Source: UBA1046 sp050945515 (lineage in GTDB: Bacteria > Bacillota > Clostridia > Saccharofermentanales > DTU023). Taken from it: DNA of 62,820 nt. The position numbers and the translations under genes were made by a program. The notes below the pieces were generated by a model. That model saw only the letters and a list, made by a program, of their open reading frames with translations, was not told the DNA's origin and searched no databases. The stretch lies in assembly GCA_050945515.1 (NCBI GenBank), contig JBMNTB010000010.1:1-62820 (forward strand). The letters are read 5' to 3'. This document shows, piece by piece, positions 9,192 to 18,441 of the stretch (the first letter of the stretch is position 1; each line of letters starts with the position of its first letter).

Positions 9192-10892
9192 TTAATCTCC
9201 AATATATGCCCACTTATAATCGGCGCGCAGACCAATACCCCTTCTTACTATTCCTTTTACTTTATCTTGGGCAACCCAGCTTCGAGTTTGGAAAAAAGTA
9301 GGAGCTATGACAAAGTCCTCTTCAAGCAGAACTTTTTCAGCTTCTTCCAGTTTTGCCAATCGAGCATCACCTGTCAGTGTCCGAGATTCTTGAATTAGCT
9401 TATCGTATTTCTCGCTGGAATACCCAGCATTATTATAGGGGCTGCCTGTTTCAAATAAGTCAAGGAAAGTGAGCGGATCATTATAATCTGCCCCCCAACC
9501 TTCTTTACCAATGGTGTAATCGCCTTTATATTGTTCTTGACGCAAGGCGTAGCTACTTGATTTAACTACCAATTCCATGTCAAGAACGTCTTTCCAGAAC
9601 TCCTGTAGAACCTGGGCAGTTTTGAGATTTAAATCACCTTCACCAATAACGAGGCTCAGACTTTGACTTAACTCTTCCTTAGTTCCTCCTACTTCTGCAA
9701 TGCCTTTTTCAAGCAGTTCTTTGGCTTCAGCCTCGGCATTTTCATTCGTTCCCCTGTCATAATAAAGGTCACCGACTGATTCACGGAAATCTTTACCGCC
9801 AACTCCTTTGATAGATGGTGGGATATAACCGTAAGCTGGTGTTGATCCTGTGCGGAAGAAGTCTTCCATATAGCTCACTCGATCAATAGCTAATGAGAAA
9901 GCTCTGCGTATATTTTCATTAGAAAAATACTTATTATTCATATTGAACATTAGGTATTCAGTAACAGGTTCTGTTACGCTAACAAACCCTACATTATCCT
10001 TATATTTTTCTAGGAACTCAGGCTGGACTAACATAACATCAATATTTCCCGTATCAAAATTGTTTACAACAGTATTTGTTTCCATTGAGAAATCAAACTC
10101 AAATGTTTCTAGTTTCACTGCATCGGCATCCCAATAGTTTTCGTTCTTTACCATTATGATTTTTTGATCGGGGATCCATTCAGTCATGATGAAGGGGCCA
10201 TTAAAAACCATGGCCTCCGGCTTTACGAAAAAGTCGTCACCATATTCTTCAGCAGAGCCTACAGGCAAAGCGCCGTACTGAAACATAACGAGCAAACTTA
10301 AAAAATAATCAGTACGTTCTTCTAGGGTGACCTTAAGTGTTTTTTCGTCAATCGCTTCAACCCCAACTTCACTGGCATCGGATATTTCCTTTGTATTGTA
10401 TTTTTGTCCGTTCTTGATGGGATACATAATATATGCATATTGACTTGCCGTTTCAGGATCTAACACTTTTTTCCACGCATATTCAAATTGATCTGCAGTA
10501 ACACTCGATCCATCGGACCATTTTGCATCTTTCAATTTAAAGGTATAGGTTAATCCATCTTCACTAATATCCCAGCTTTCAGCTAAACCACTACCTTCTT
10601 TTAAATTTCCCTCTGCATCTTCACGTACTAGGGTCTCCAACATCATTCCAATGATTTCAGCGGCATCAGTTGTTGTTGCTGTCAATGGATTAATATCCGT
10701 AGGAGATCCATTTGGCATATTAACTTTTAGTTTTTGTTCCACACTACTGGTTTTTTGTTCTACACTACTGGTTTTTTGTTCCACACCACTGGTTTTAGGT
10801 TCTTCCGTTTTTGGTGAGCTGTCGCATGCACTCAATAGTATTGTCAGAACAAGGACAAAAACTAAAGCAAGTGCGGTTCGTCTTTTCATCAC
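9192..10892 (-). CDS. oppA: Oligopeptide ABC transporter substrate-binding lipoprotein (OppA type)
   Basis: 566 aa, SBP family 5. A lipoprotein signal peptide (KRR, hydrophobic core, LLSAC) places the lipid-modified Cys at residue 23. A short linker of three 7-residue repeats of the TSxVEQK type (residues 34-54) follows, then the binding domain with LAESWDISEDGLTYTFKLKDAKWSDG split across residues of the usual OppA/DppA region and ENIRRAFSLAID further on. It captures peptides outside the membrane for OppBCDF. It is the last gene of the nine-gene operon, 11 bp after pepP, an unusual position since oppA normally comes first. A hairpin terminator follows. Confidence 0.93.
   Translation of the reverse strand: MMKRRTALALVFVLVLTILLSACDSSPKTEEPKTSGVEQKTSSVEQKTSSVEQKLKVNMPNGSPTDINPLTATTTDAAEIIGMMLETLVREDAEGNLKEGSGLAESWDISEDGLTYTFKLKDAKWSDGSSVTADQFEYAWKKVLDPETASQYAYIMYPIKNGQKYNTKEISDASEVGVEAIDEKTLKVTLEERTDYFLSLLVMFQYGALPVGSAEEYGDDFFVKPEAMVFNGPFIMTEWIPDQKIIMVKNENYWDADAVKLETFEFDFSMETNTVVNNFDTGNIDVMLVQPEFLEKYKDNVGFVSVTEPVTEYLMFNMNNKYFSNENIRRAFSLAIDRVSYMEDFFRTGSTPAYGYIPPSIKGVGGKDFRESVGDLYYDRGTNENAEAEAKELLEKGIAEVGGTKEELSQSLSLVIGEGDLNLKTAQVLQEFWKDVLDMELVVKSSSYALRQEQYKGDYTIGKEGWGADYNDPLTFLDLFETGSPYNNAGYSSEKYDKLIQESRTLTGDARLAKLEEAEKVLLEEDFVIAPTFFQTRSWVAQDKVKGIVRRGIGLRADYKWAYIGD
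10731..10793 (-). repeat. Three tandem 21-bp repeats inside oppA
   Basis: Three near-identical 21-bp units encode TSGVEQK, TSSVEQK and TSSVEQK, lengthening the flexible linker between the lipid anchor and the binding domain. Copy number is probably variable through slippage (inference). Confidence 0.85.
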
Positions 10893-10903
10893 TTAGTCCT
10901 CCT

Positions 10904-12154
10904 TTATATAACTATTTTATCTTTTACAAATCTTTCAATCTCATCTACGGATCTTAAAATTTGTTTAGACAAAACTTCACAACTATTATTTGTGATTAAC
11001 GCATCATCTTCGATTCGAATACCAAAACCAAGATCAGGCAAATATAATCCGGGCTCGATTGTCACAACCATTCCGGGTTCTAGCAGATTTTGATCTCCTA
11101 CATCATGGACATCCAAGCCAATATAATGGCATATTCCATGGGGAAGAAGTTTTTTCATATCCTCTAAATTGTTTGCAAATCCTCTTTCTTTACAACGGGG
11201 AAACATTGCTTCCAAGGCAATATCCAAGGTTTTATTGATTTCAAGTCCAGGCTTTAAGGCATTAATGACAGCATCTTGTCCTATTATTACCGTTTCGTAG
11301 ACATAGCGTTGTTCCTCAGTAAAATAACCACTGACAGGGAAAGTCCTGCTGATATCTGCAGCGTAGTAGTCAACTTCAGCCCCCAAATCCAGAAGCAATA
11401 ATTCACCTTCTTTAAGCTGCTGGTCGTTTTTGTTATAGTGCAAAACAACAGAATTCTTGCCACCAGCGATAATCGGATCAAAAGCATTAATTGCTCCTTC
11501 ATTACGCAGAGTAAACTCAAAGGCGGCCTGCAGTTGATTTTCATAAATGCCTGGTGATAAATTTTCGAGAATTGATTCAATGCCTAATCCGGTAATGCGC
11601 ACGGCTTCGCGTATTTTTGCAATTTCCTCATCTGATTTGATTCGCCTCATGTTGTTTATGGTCTTGGCAATATTATTAAGCTTCAAATAAGGATGGGCGG
11701 ACATGATCCTTGAGGACATTTCATTTTCCGGCATAATGCTGGAATCTATTTCACGCTTGTGAAAATCCATATTCATTGCCAGGAAATTAGATCGAGACAG
11801 GAGCCTGCCAATTTCCCAGTCAAAACGGTCATGATAAAAAACATTGGTGATTCCGGTGAATTCTTTGAATTCCTCATCACTTAGCATCTTGCCATGGTAT
11901 AGTTCATAATATGGATCCGGCCTAGATACAAATAGATATTCCTTAACCTGTCTGTTTAATTTGGCTATGACCAGAATATCATTGGGATTATCCAATCCGG
12001 TTAAATAGAAAAAGTTCCTGTTGACACAAAAAGGATAGTCCTGATCCCAAGTTCTTTGCTTTACTGTTCCGGAGAAAAGGAACGAGACAGAATTGTCCTC
12101 CAAAGTTTCTGCCAATTCTTTTCGTCTCTCTCCATATATTGAATTGCTGATCAT
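10904..12154 (-). CDS. pepP: Xaa-Pro aminopeptidase (M24B, aminopeptidase P)
   Basis: 416 aa. The N-terminal aminopeptidase P domain (about residues 1-130, with NRNFFYLTGLDNP) is followed by the M24 catalytic domain. Metal ligands are visible in LLDLGAEVDYYAADISRTFP (two Asp), LPHGICHYIGLDVHDVG (His), TIEPGLYLP (Glu) and GIRIEDDALI (Glu). It removes N-terminal residues preceding proline in the cytoplasm. Placed between oppF (9-bp gap) and oppA (11 bp) in the peptide operon, it presumably processes imported proline-containing peptides. Second of three M24 genes in the window. Confidence 0.92.
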   Translation of the reverse strand: MISNSIYGERRKELAETLEDNSVSFLFSGTVKQRTWDQDYPFCVNRNFFYLTGLDNPNDILVIAKLNRQVKEYLFVSRPDPYYELYHGKMLSDEEFKEFTGITNVFYHDRFDWEIGRLLSRSNFLAMNMDFHKREIDSSIMPENEMSSRIMSAHPYLKLNNIAKTINNMRRIKSDEEIAKIREAVRITGLGIESILENLSPGIYENQLQAAFEFTLRNEGAINAFDPIIAGGKNSVVLHYNKNDQQLKEGELLLLDLGAEVDYYAADISRTFPVSGYFTEEQRYVYETVIIGQDAVINALKPGLEINKTLDIALEAMFPRCKERGFANNLEDMKKLLPHGICHYIGLDVHDVGDQNLLEPGMVVTIEPGLYLPDLGFGIRIEDDALITNNSCEVLSKQILRSVDEIERFVKDKIVI

Positions 12155-12163
12155 CTTTCTCTC

Positions 12164-13132
12164 CTATTCATAGCCTTTTTCTTTTATAACTGCGTGACAC
12201 GCTACCATATGACCTTCTCGTACTTCTTTTAGAGAAGGTATATTTTCTAAGCAAAAGTGCTTTGCAATAGGACATCTGCTATAGAATTTACAGGCGGATG
12301 TTACTGTTATGGGGTCTGGCACATCTCCCGCAAGCTTGATTCGATTTCTGGCTCGACTATCAATAGGATCTGCAAAGGGAGCAGCAGACAATAGGGCTTG
12401 TGTATACGGATGCAAAGCCTCTGTGATCAAGACATCGCTGGAGGCTATTTCAGTAATGACACCTAAATACATCACTGCAATACGCTTTGCTATATGGGCT
12501 ACCATACCAATATCATGTGTAATGAATAGGTATGTTAGTCGGAGTTCTTTTTGCAAATCTTCCAATAGATTTACCACTTGAGCTTGTATAGACACATCTA
12601 AGGCTGAAATTGGTTCATCGCAGACAATCATACGCGGTTGTATAGCTAGCGCTCTGGCTATACCAATTCTTTGTCTTTGACCTCCGGAAAATTCATGGGG
12701 AAATCTGTTTGCATGCTCTTTGGCCAGTCCGACTTTGTCTAATAGCTCATATAAAATTTCGTTTCTTTTTTGACCAGAAGCTAAGCCGTGGATATCAATT
12801 CCTTCACATATTATGTCGCTAACGGTCATTCTAGGATTCAAGCTGGAATAAGGATCTTGAAAAATCATTTGAATGTTTCTAGACAGTTCAGCTCTAGAAT
12901 TTGCCGCCATCTGCTGCACATTTTTCCCATCAAAAAAAACTGTTCCATCTGTAGGTTTATGCAATCCTACGATCGTATACCCCAAAGTAGATTTCCCGCA
13001 GCCGCTTTCGCCAACTAATCCCATGGTTTCTCCTTTATCTATAGAAAATGAAACATCATCAACAGCTTTTAAATATTTGTTGCGACTTAAATTAAAATAT
13101 TTCTTAAGCCTATTTACTTGTAACAGCATCAA
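12164..13132 (-). CDS. oppF: Oligopeptide ABC transporter ATP-binding protein OppF
   Basis: 322 aa. Walker A is GESGCGKSTLG (about residues 40-50), the ABC signature is FSGGQRQRIGIARAL, and Walker B is MIVCDEPISALD, with the H-loop in FITHDIG. A C-terminal oligopeptide-transport extension carries the conserved Cys cluster (ACKFYSRCPIAKHFC). It energises peptide uptake as a heterodimer with OppD. Its start overlaps the oppD stop by 4 bp. Confidence 0.94.
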   Translation of the reverse strand: MMLLQVNRLKKYFNLSRNKYLKAVDDVSFSIDKGETMGLVGESGCGKSTLGYTIVGLHKPTDGTVFFDGKNVQQMAANSRAELSRNIQMIFQDPYSSLNPRMTVSDIICEGIDIHGLASGQKRNEILYELLDKVGLAKEHANRFPHEFSGGQRQRIGIARALAIQPRMIVCDEPISALDVSIQAQVVNLLEDLQKELRLTYLFITHDIGMVAHIAKRIAVMYLGVITEIASSDVLITEALHPYTQALLSAAPFADPIDSRARNRIKLAGDVPDPITVTSACKFYSRCPIAKHFCLENIPSLKEVREGHMVACHAVIKEKGYE

Positions 13133-14160
13133 GCATCACCCCTCTCCTCTGGCATGGGACGAACTACAGTCGGTGCATCTGGATGCATTAACCAGCATAG
13201 TACTTGATGATCATCGGATATGTGACTTACTTCCGGCATTTGCTCATAACATACACGCATTGCATAGTCACACCTTTCAGCAAAGGGACAACCAACAGGT
13301 GGATTCAACAAATCAGGTGGCGATCCTTCAATAGGAACTAAACGCTCAGAACGCCTTTGGGGTGTAGGGATAGAATTCAATAATCCCCATGTATAAGGAT
13401 GTTTTGCATCATAAAAGATTTCGTTGATTAATCCGCTCTCCAGAATTATTCCTGCATACATTATATTTACTCTGTCTGCAACATCAGCGACTACACCCAT
13501 ATCATGTGTAATCAACATGATTGAGGTTTTGGTCTCAATTTGCATTTTTAGCAAAAGATCCAATATTTGAGCTTGAATAGTGACATCCAATGCTGTTGTC
13601 GGTTCATCTGCAATTAATAGTTCTGGATTACATACTAATGATGAGGCAATCATTACTCGTTGACGCATGCCACCTGAAAACTCGTGAGGATATTGTTTCA
13701 TTCGTGCAACAGGATTTGCAATGCCAACGCTACACAACATATCTGCTGCTTTATTATATGCTTTTTGTTTGGGAATGCTCTCGTGTCGCCTTATTCCTTC
13801 AATTATCTGATAGCCTATCTGTTTCGTTGGATCTAAAGAAGTCATGGGGTCTTGGAAGATAATTCCGATGTGTTTCCCACGTATTTTCCGAATGCTTCTT
13901 TGATTCATTTGCAATAGATCTTCATTTTGAAAAAGGATAGATCCTTGGTCAATTGTGCAAGGCGGCGATGGGTTTAACTGCAAAATGCTCTGTGCCATTA
14001 CTGATTTTCCACATCCGCTTTCACCTACAACAGCTACAATTTCACCTTTGTGAATTACTAAATTGGCACCTCTAACAGCCTGTACCTTACCCGCATATGT
14101 TGAAAAAGAAACAAATAAATTTTCAATTTTTAACAAAATATCGTTATTCATAATTCTCAA
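13129..14160 (-). CDS. oppD: Oligopeptide ABC transporter ATP-binding protein OppD
   Basis: 343 aa. Walker A is GESGCGKSVMA, the signature FSGGMRQRVMIA, Walker B LLIADEPTTALD and the H-loop LITHDMG. The C-terminal oligo_HPY region includes GCPFAERCDYAMRVC. It starts directly after oppC (1 bp gap) and overlaps oppF. Pairing with OppF makes the transport ATPase at the inner face of the membrane. Confidence 0.94.
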   Translation of the reverse strand: MRIMNNDILLKIENLFVSFSTYAGKVQAVRGANLVIHKGEIVAVVGESGCGKSVMAQSILQLNPSPPCTIDQGSILFQNEDLLQMNQRSIRKIRGKHIGIIFQDPMTSLDPTKQIGYQIIEGIRRHESIPKQKAYNKAADMLCSVGIANPVARMKQYPHEFSGGMRQRVMIASSLVCNPELLIADEPTTALDVTIQAQILDLLLKMQIETKTSIMLITHDMGVVADVADRVNIMYAGIILESGLINEIFYDAKHPYTWGLLNSIPTPQRRSERLVPIEGSPPDLLNPPVGCPFAERCDYAMRVCYEQMPEVSHISDDHQVLCWLMHPDAPTVVRPMPEERGDA

Positions 14161-14161
14161 C

Positions 14162-15085
14162 CTAGACGCGAAGCCTTGGATCTAAGGCATCCCTCAGTCC
14201 ATCACCTAATAAGTTAAAACCTAACATTGTTAATGAAATCAAGAGAGCGGGAAAGAGTAGCTGATAAGGGTGCAACATTAGCATTCGTGCACCTTCATTA
14301 GCTAAAGTGCCCCAACTGGCAAGAGGAACAGGGACACCAAGGCCAAGATAACTTAGCATTGCTTCCGTAAAAATTGCACTAGGAATACAAAAAGTGAGCT
14401 CAATTATAATTGGTCCCATCGTATTTGGTATTAAATGTTTAGCGATAATTCGTTTTGGCTTTGCGCCTAGAATGCGTGCAGCCAGGACATATTCATTTTG
14501 TTTAAGCTGAAGAACCTGACCTCTTACTAATCTCGCCATTGACCCCCAACCAGTAATGGCGATGGAAATGATAATTGTTTTGAGACCAGGGCCTAAAATA
14601 ACCATTAATAAAATTACCCATAAAAGGTCCGGCACAGAATATATAATCTCGACTATGCGCATCATAAAGAGATCTACTCGTCCACCAAAAAAACCAGATA
14701 TGCCACCGTAAAGCACACCAATCAAAACATTTATTATTGTTGCTATAAATGCTATGAATAATGAAACTCTTGCCCCTTCCCAACAACGTACAAATAAATC
14801 GCGCCCTAGACTATCTGTGCCAAAAACATTAGTATTATTTGGCCTTGTGTTAATAGCATTAGGATTTTGTTTTCGGGATTCGAATGGAGAAAAGATTGGG
14901 GCAAATAAAGCCATAAGGAGCACAATTATCAATAAAATCATGGCTGCGATAGCAACTTTATTTGAGCGGAGTCTCCTCCATGCATCTTTCCAATAGGTTG
15001 TAACAGGGCGAGCCATGGTGTTAAACTGCCCCGGGCGTTTTCCAATATGGTCAAAACGGCATGTTGTGGTATCGTTAATACTCAT
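14162..15085 (-). CDS. oppC: Oligopeptide ABC transporter permease OppC
   Basis: 307 aa. A cytoplasmic N-terminus is followed by a first membrane helix (about residues 42-65), the GTDSLGRD segment typical of OppC/DppC, then five further helices with the permease loop containing EYVLAARILGAKPKRIIAKH. It forms the membrane channel with OppB. It sits 3 bp after oppB in the operon. Confidence 0.93.
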   Translation of the reverse strand: MSINDTTTCRFDHIGKRPGQFNTMARPVTTYWKDAWRRLRSNKVAIAAMILLIIVLLMALFAPIFSPFESRKQNPNAINTRPNNTNVFGTDSLGRDLFVRCWEGARVSLFIAFIATIINVLIGVLYGGISGFFGGRVDLFMMRIVEIIYSVPDLLWVILLMVILGPGLKTIIISIAITGWGSMARLVRGQVLQLKQNEYVLAARILGAKPKRIIAKHLIPNTMGPIIIELTFCIPSAIFTEAMLSYLGLGVPVPLASWGTLANEGARMLMLHPYQLLFPALLISLTMLGFNLLGDGLRDALDPRLRV

Positions 15086-15088
15086 ATT

Positions 15089-16015
15089 TTACCCCTTTTT
15101 GTCCAGCCGAATACGTGGATCTATCACCATATACATAATGTCAACCAAAAACATCATTGAGACCATAATGATGGCATAAAATGTTGTAATACCGAGTATT
15201 ACTGTATAATCATTTTGTTTTACTGCGGTGACGAGATAATTCCCCATGCCTGGAATACTGAAGATATTTTCCACAACAAAGGAGCCAACTAGTGTATAGG
15301 CCATCATAACTCCTGCAACCGTAACAACGGGCAAAATGGCATTTCGCAAAGCATGGCGATAAATCACCTGAGCTTCATGTAGTCCTTTTGAACGTGCAGC
15401 CTTTATGTAATCCTGCCCCATAATATCAAGCATGCTAGTGCGCATCATCCTTGCTATTTGAGCAATCATTCGTAGTCCCAGTGCTAACGCAGGAAGAATT
15501 AAATATATTGGTCCGTTCCAGCCGGATACCGGGAACCATTTGATTTTTACAGCAAAGACATATTGTAGAAGGCTGGCAAAGACAAAAGCGGGTACAGAAA
15601 CACCTAGGATAGCTAATATGATAACTAAATAATCAGGTAGCTTTCCTCTATTAATTCCGGAAATGATCCCAAATAACAATCCCACACTGACACCGAAGGC
15701 AGCGGCAACTAAACCTAATTTTAATGATACAGGAAAACCCTGTGCAAGCATTTCATTTACTGTTCTTCCTTTAAACTTCAGGGACATTCCAAAATCTCCT
15801 TTGAGCAAATTCCTCAAATATGTGAAGTATTGTTGCGTCAAAGGTTTGTCAAGACCATATCTTGCTTTTAAGTTAGCCATTATATCCGGTGGTATTGTTT
15901 TTTCATCGGTAAACGGATCACCGGGAATTGAATGCATTAAAACGAAGGTTATAGTTATAATAACCAGAATAGTAATAATTGCTAGTATAAATCTCTTTGC
16001 AGTGTAAATTATCAT
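15089..16015 (-). CDS. oppB: Oligopeptide ABC transporter permease OppB
   Basis: 308 aa with about six membrane helices. The N-terminal helix (residues 8-30) is followed by the family's HSIPGDPF and ARYGLDKPL segments, and the cytoplasmic coupling loop reads DYIKAARSKGLHEAQVIYRH. It pairs with OppC in the channel. It lies 13 bp after the M29 aminopeptidase gene, showing that peptidase and transporter genes share one transcript. Confidence 0.93.
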   Translation of the reverse strand: MIIYTAKRFILAIITILVIITITFVLMHSIPGDPFTDEKTIPPDIMANLKARYGLDKPLTQQYFTYLRNLLKGDFGMSLKFKGRTVNEMLAQGFPVSLKLGLVAAAFGVSVGLLFGIISGINRGKLPDYLVIILAILGVSVPAFVFASLLQYVFAVKIKWFPVSGWNGPIYLILPALALGLRMIAQIARMMRTSMLDIMGQDYIKAARSKGLHEAQVIYRHALRNAILPVVTVAGVMMAYTLVGSFVVENIFSIPGMGNYLVTAVKQNDYTVILGITTFYAIIMVSMMFLVDIMYMVIDPRIRLDKKG

Positions 16016-16028
16016 TTCATAACGCCTC

Positions 16029-17153
16029 TTATTTGCGTAGCTCTTCAGGATTTAACGATTCAAGTTCAGGAGTCACAAACAGACCATCTTTTCTAATTAA
16101 TTTGCCGTCAAAGCAAATTTCTCCACCACCATGTTCCGCGGTTTGTACCAAGATCAAATCCCAGTGGATCTGAGAAATATTGCCATTATCAGTACCCATG
16201 GCAGGATGTCCCGGTGTGAAATGTAAACTTCCCGTAATTTTCTCATCAAATAAAATATCGTCGATATGTCGATCTATATAAGGGTTAACACCGATGGCAA
16301 ATTCCCCAATGTACCGGGCTCCTTCATCTGTATTGAGTATAAAATTTAGTAGGCTATCATTATTAGATGAAGCGGATATTATCTTCCCGTCTTTAAATTC
16401 TAGACGAATGTTTTCAAATTTAAATCCATCATATATTGATGGAATATTATAGGCAATTACTCCTTGTACAGACGATTTAACGGGTGCTGTGTATACTTCC
16501 CCGTCAGGGATATTGGCTTTACCGTCACATTTAACAGCTCCCATATTCTTAATTGAAAAAGTGATATTGGTTCCTGGAGAAATAATAGAAACAGTATCTG
16601 TTGTGTTCATTAACTTTACTAATGAATCCATTGCACTACTCATTTTTTCATAATTAATATTGCATGCGCGATAATAATATTCTCTAAATGCCTCAGTAGC
16701 CATACCGGCAGCTTGTGCCATAGCCGGTGTAGGGTATCTAAGTGCAACCCAACGAGTTTTTGGCACCCTAATTTCTACAAGCAGTTTTCTTTCGAAAATC
16801 CTATTGTAAAGATCCGTTTGCTCAATAGGTATTTCACTTTCTTCGAATGAGTTATCTAACATCCGGATACCAATGTAACAGTCCATCTCATTTAAGCGTT
16901 TCTCTTCGAATTCATACATCAACTCTAATTGATCTTTAGTGCAACCCGCAATAATAGTTCTGTCAATGAATGGATTTCTTAAATTGGTAAATGGCAGACC
17001 ACCAACAGCGTAAATTTCTCTAATAAGATTTGTAATCAAATCCAAAGGAAGGCCCCTGCATTCTATCAATACCCTTTCCCCGGGCTGAACAGAAAGTGAA
17101 TAGTTGATGATTGTTTTTGCTAATTGTGTATTTCGGATATCATTGCTATACAT
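16029..17153 (-). CDS. M29 family aminopeptidase (AmpS/AmpT type)
   Basis: 374 aa from ATG 17153. This start is preferred because GGGGAG lies 9 nt upstream; the longer frame would need TTG at 17171 with no ribosome site of its own. The M29 catalytic core is seen at the C-terminus: a Glu in ARYIGEFAIGVNP, His in LHFTPGHPAMGTDN, and the IHWDLI segment with His and Asp metal ligands. M29 enzymes are cytoplasmic dinuclear-metal aminopeptidases of broad specificity. It lies third in the peptide operon, directly before oppB. Confidence 0.9.
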   Translation of the reverse strand: MYSNDIRNTQLAKTIINYSLSVQPGERVLIECRGLPLDLITNLIREIYAVGGLPFTNLRNPFIDRTIIAGCTKDQLELMYEFEEKRLNEMDCYIGIRMLDNSFEESEIPIEQTDLYNRIFERKLLVEIRVPKTRWVALRYPTPAMAQAAGMATEAFREYYYRACNINYEKMSSAMDSLVKLMNTTDTVSIISPGTNITFSIKNMGAVKCDGKANIPDGEVYTAPVKSSVQGVIAYNIPSIYDGFKFENIRLEFKDGKIISASSNNDSLLNFILNTDEGARYIGEFAIGVNPYIDRHIDDILFDEKITGSLHFTPGHPAMGTDNGNISQIHWDLILVQTAEHGGGEICFDGKLIRKDGLFVTPELESLNPEELRK

Positions 17154-17192
17154 TTTTAATTTACTCCCCAAGAGTGGTATTTATCATATTTA

Positions 17193-18407
17193 CTAAGACC
17201 GTGCTTCTTCTGACAGAACCTGACAGATTCGGCTAATCGCCGAGTAGACGCGGTTATCATCTTGGTAGCAGCCATGAACAATGCGAATGTGATTAATGCC
17301 GGAGGGGCCATAGGCAGCACCGTCGTTGACGAAGACTTTTGCTTTATCTTTAAGCAGATTGGAGATATCCTTGCCGGTACCGAGTTGGGAAACATCGACC
17401 CAGGAGAGATAAGCGCTCTGAGGCATTTGCATTTTCACACTAGAGACAGAATTAATCATCTCGTAAACTCGTTTGCGCCGTATATCAAAAACCTCATTGT
17501 ATTCCTGAATAAAAGAATCATTTCGAAATGCTTCGACTGCGGCAAGTTGAAAAGCTGTGCTAGTTGCACCGATTACATTAACAGCGCTACCGTACATGAC
17601 ATCCATCACCTGGTCGCTAGCTACGAGATAGCCGACTCGAAAACCGGAGAGAGCCATGCCTTTGGAAATGGAGAATATACTTACTGTGCGCTCAAACATG
17701 CCTGGCAGAGCTGCCATACTGATCATTTCGCGGTCATCGAAGACAGAGTCTTCAAAAGCTTGATCAACGACTAGAATCAGATTATTCTGAACAATCAGCT
17801 TAGCCAATTCTTCAAGTTCAGTTCGAGAAAACACTGTGCTCGTAGGATTGTTGGGATTGGTTAAGAGTATCATTTTGGTTTTGGGCGTTATAAGCGACTC
17901 GATCTTAACAAGGTCCAGAACATAGCTATTCTCAGTCTCTAACAAAGGTATTGATACTGTTGTTCCACCCAGTAGTTGAGGATTAAGGAAATTACTAGGA
18001 TAGCTGGGCTCTGGCACCAGTACTTCATCTCCAGGGCAGATAAAAGGCATCATGGCGAAGAGGAGCCCTGAGTCCGAACCGGGAGTGATCAATATATTGC
18101 GGTGGGGATCTACGGTCAGACCATTTTTGCTCTGTAGTTTTTCGGCAATGATTTCTTTGAGCTCCGAATTGCCTACGGGAGTCGTGTAGTGGCTGGCGTT
18201 GCCTGTAGCAATTGATCTGATGGCTGCTTCTCTAATTTGTGTCGGTATTACAGGATCAGGCATGAAAGGATCAGCCCAGCTCAGCATGTCAATACCTTGT
18301 CTTTCCATCTCAGCTGCAACATTGCCGACGTCGGCCTTGGTAACAGTAGAAAAGAGACCGCCTTCGACTGCCCTAAACCCTGGTGACATTAGGTTTTTAA
18401 TGCTCAT
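17193..18407 (-). CDS. Class I/II PLP-dependent aminotransferase
   Basis: 404 aa from ATG 18407; the frame can be extended to TTG 18413, but GCGAG fits the ATG better. Fold-type I features are present: NPNNPTS, VVDQAFEDSVF with the PLP-ring Asp, the Schiff-base Lys in FSISKGMALSGFRVGY, and the carboxylate-binding Arg in HIRIVHG. It transfers amino groups between an amino acid and a 2-oxo acid. Within the peptide operon it probably begins catabolism of residues released by the peptidases (inference). Specificity cannot be read from the sequence. Confidence 0.88.
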   Translation of the reverse strand: MSIKNLMSPGFRAVEGGLFSTVTKADVGNVAAEMERQGIDMLSWADPFMPDPVIPTQIREAAIRSIATGNASHYTTPVGNSELKEIIAEKLQSKNGLTVDPHRNILITPGSDSGLLFAMMPFICPGDEVLVPEPSYPSNFLNPQLLGGTTVSIPLLETENSYVLDLVKIESLITPKTKMILLTNPNNPTSTVFSRTELEELAKLIVQNNLILVVDQAFEDSVFDDREMISMAALPGMFERTVSIFSISKGMALSGFRVGYLVASDQVMDVMYGSAVNVIGATSTAFQLAAVEAFRNDSFIQEYNEVFDIRRKRVYEMINSVSSVKMQMPQSAYLSWVDVSQLGTGKDISNLLKDKAKVFVNDGAAYGPSGINHIRIVHGCYQDDNRVYSAISRICQVLSEEARS

Positions 18408-18441
18408 TGTCAACTCGCTTTTTAGTTTTTAATAATAACTA

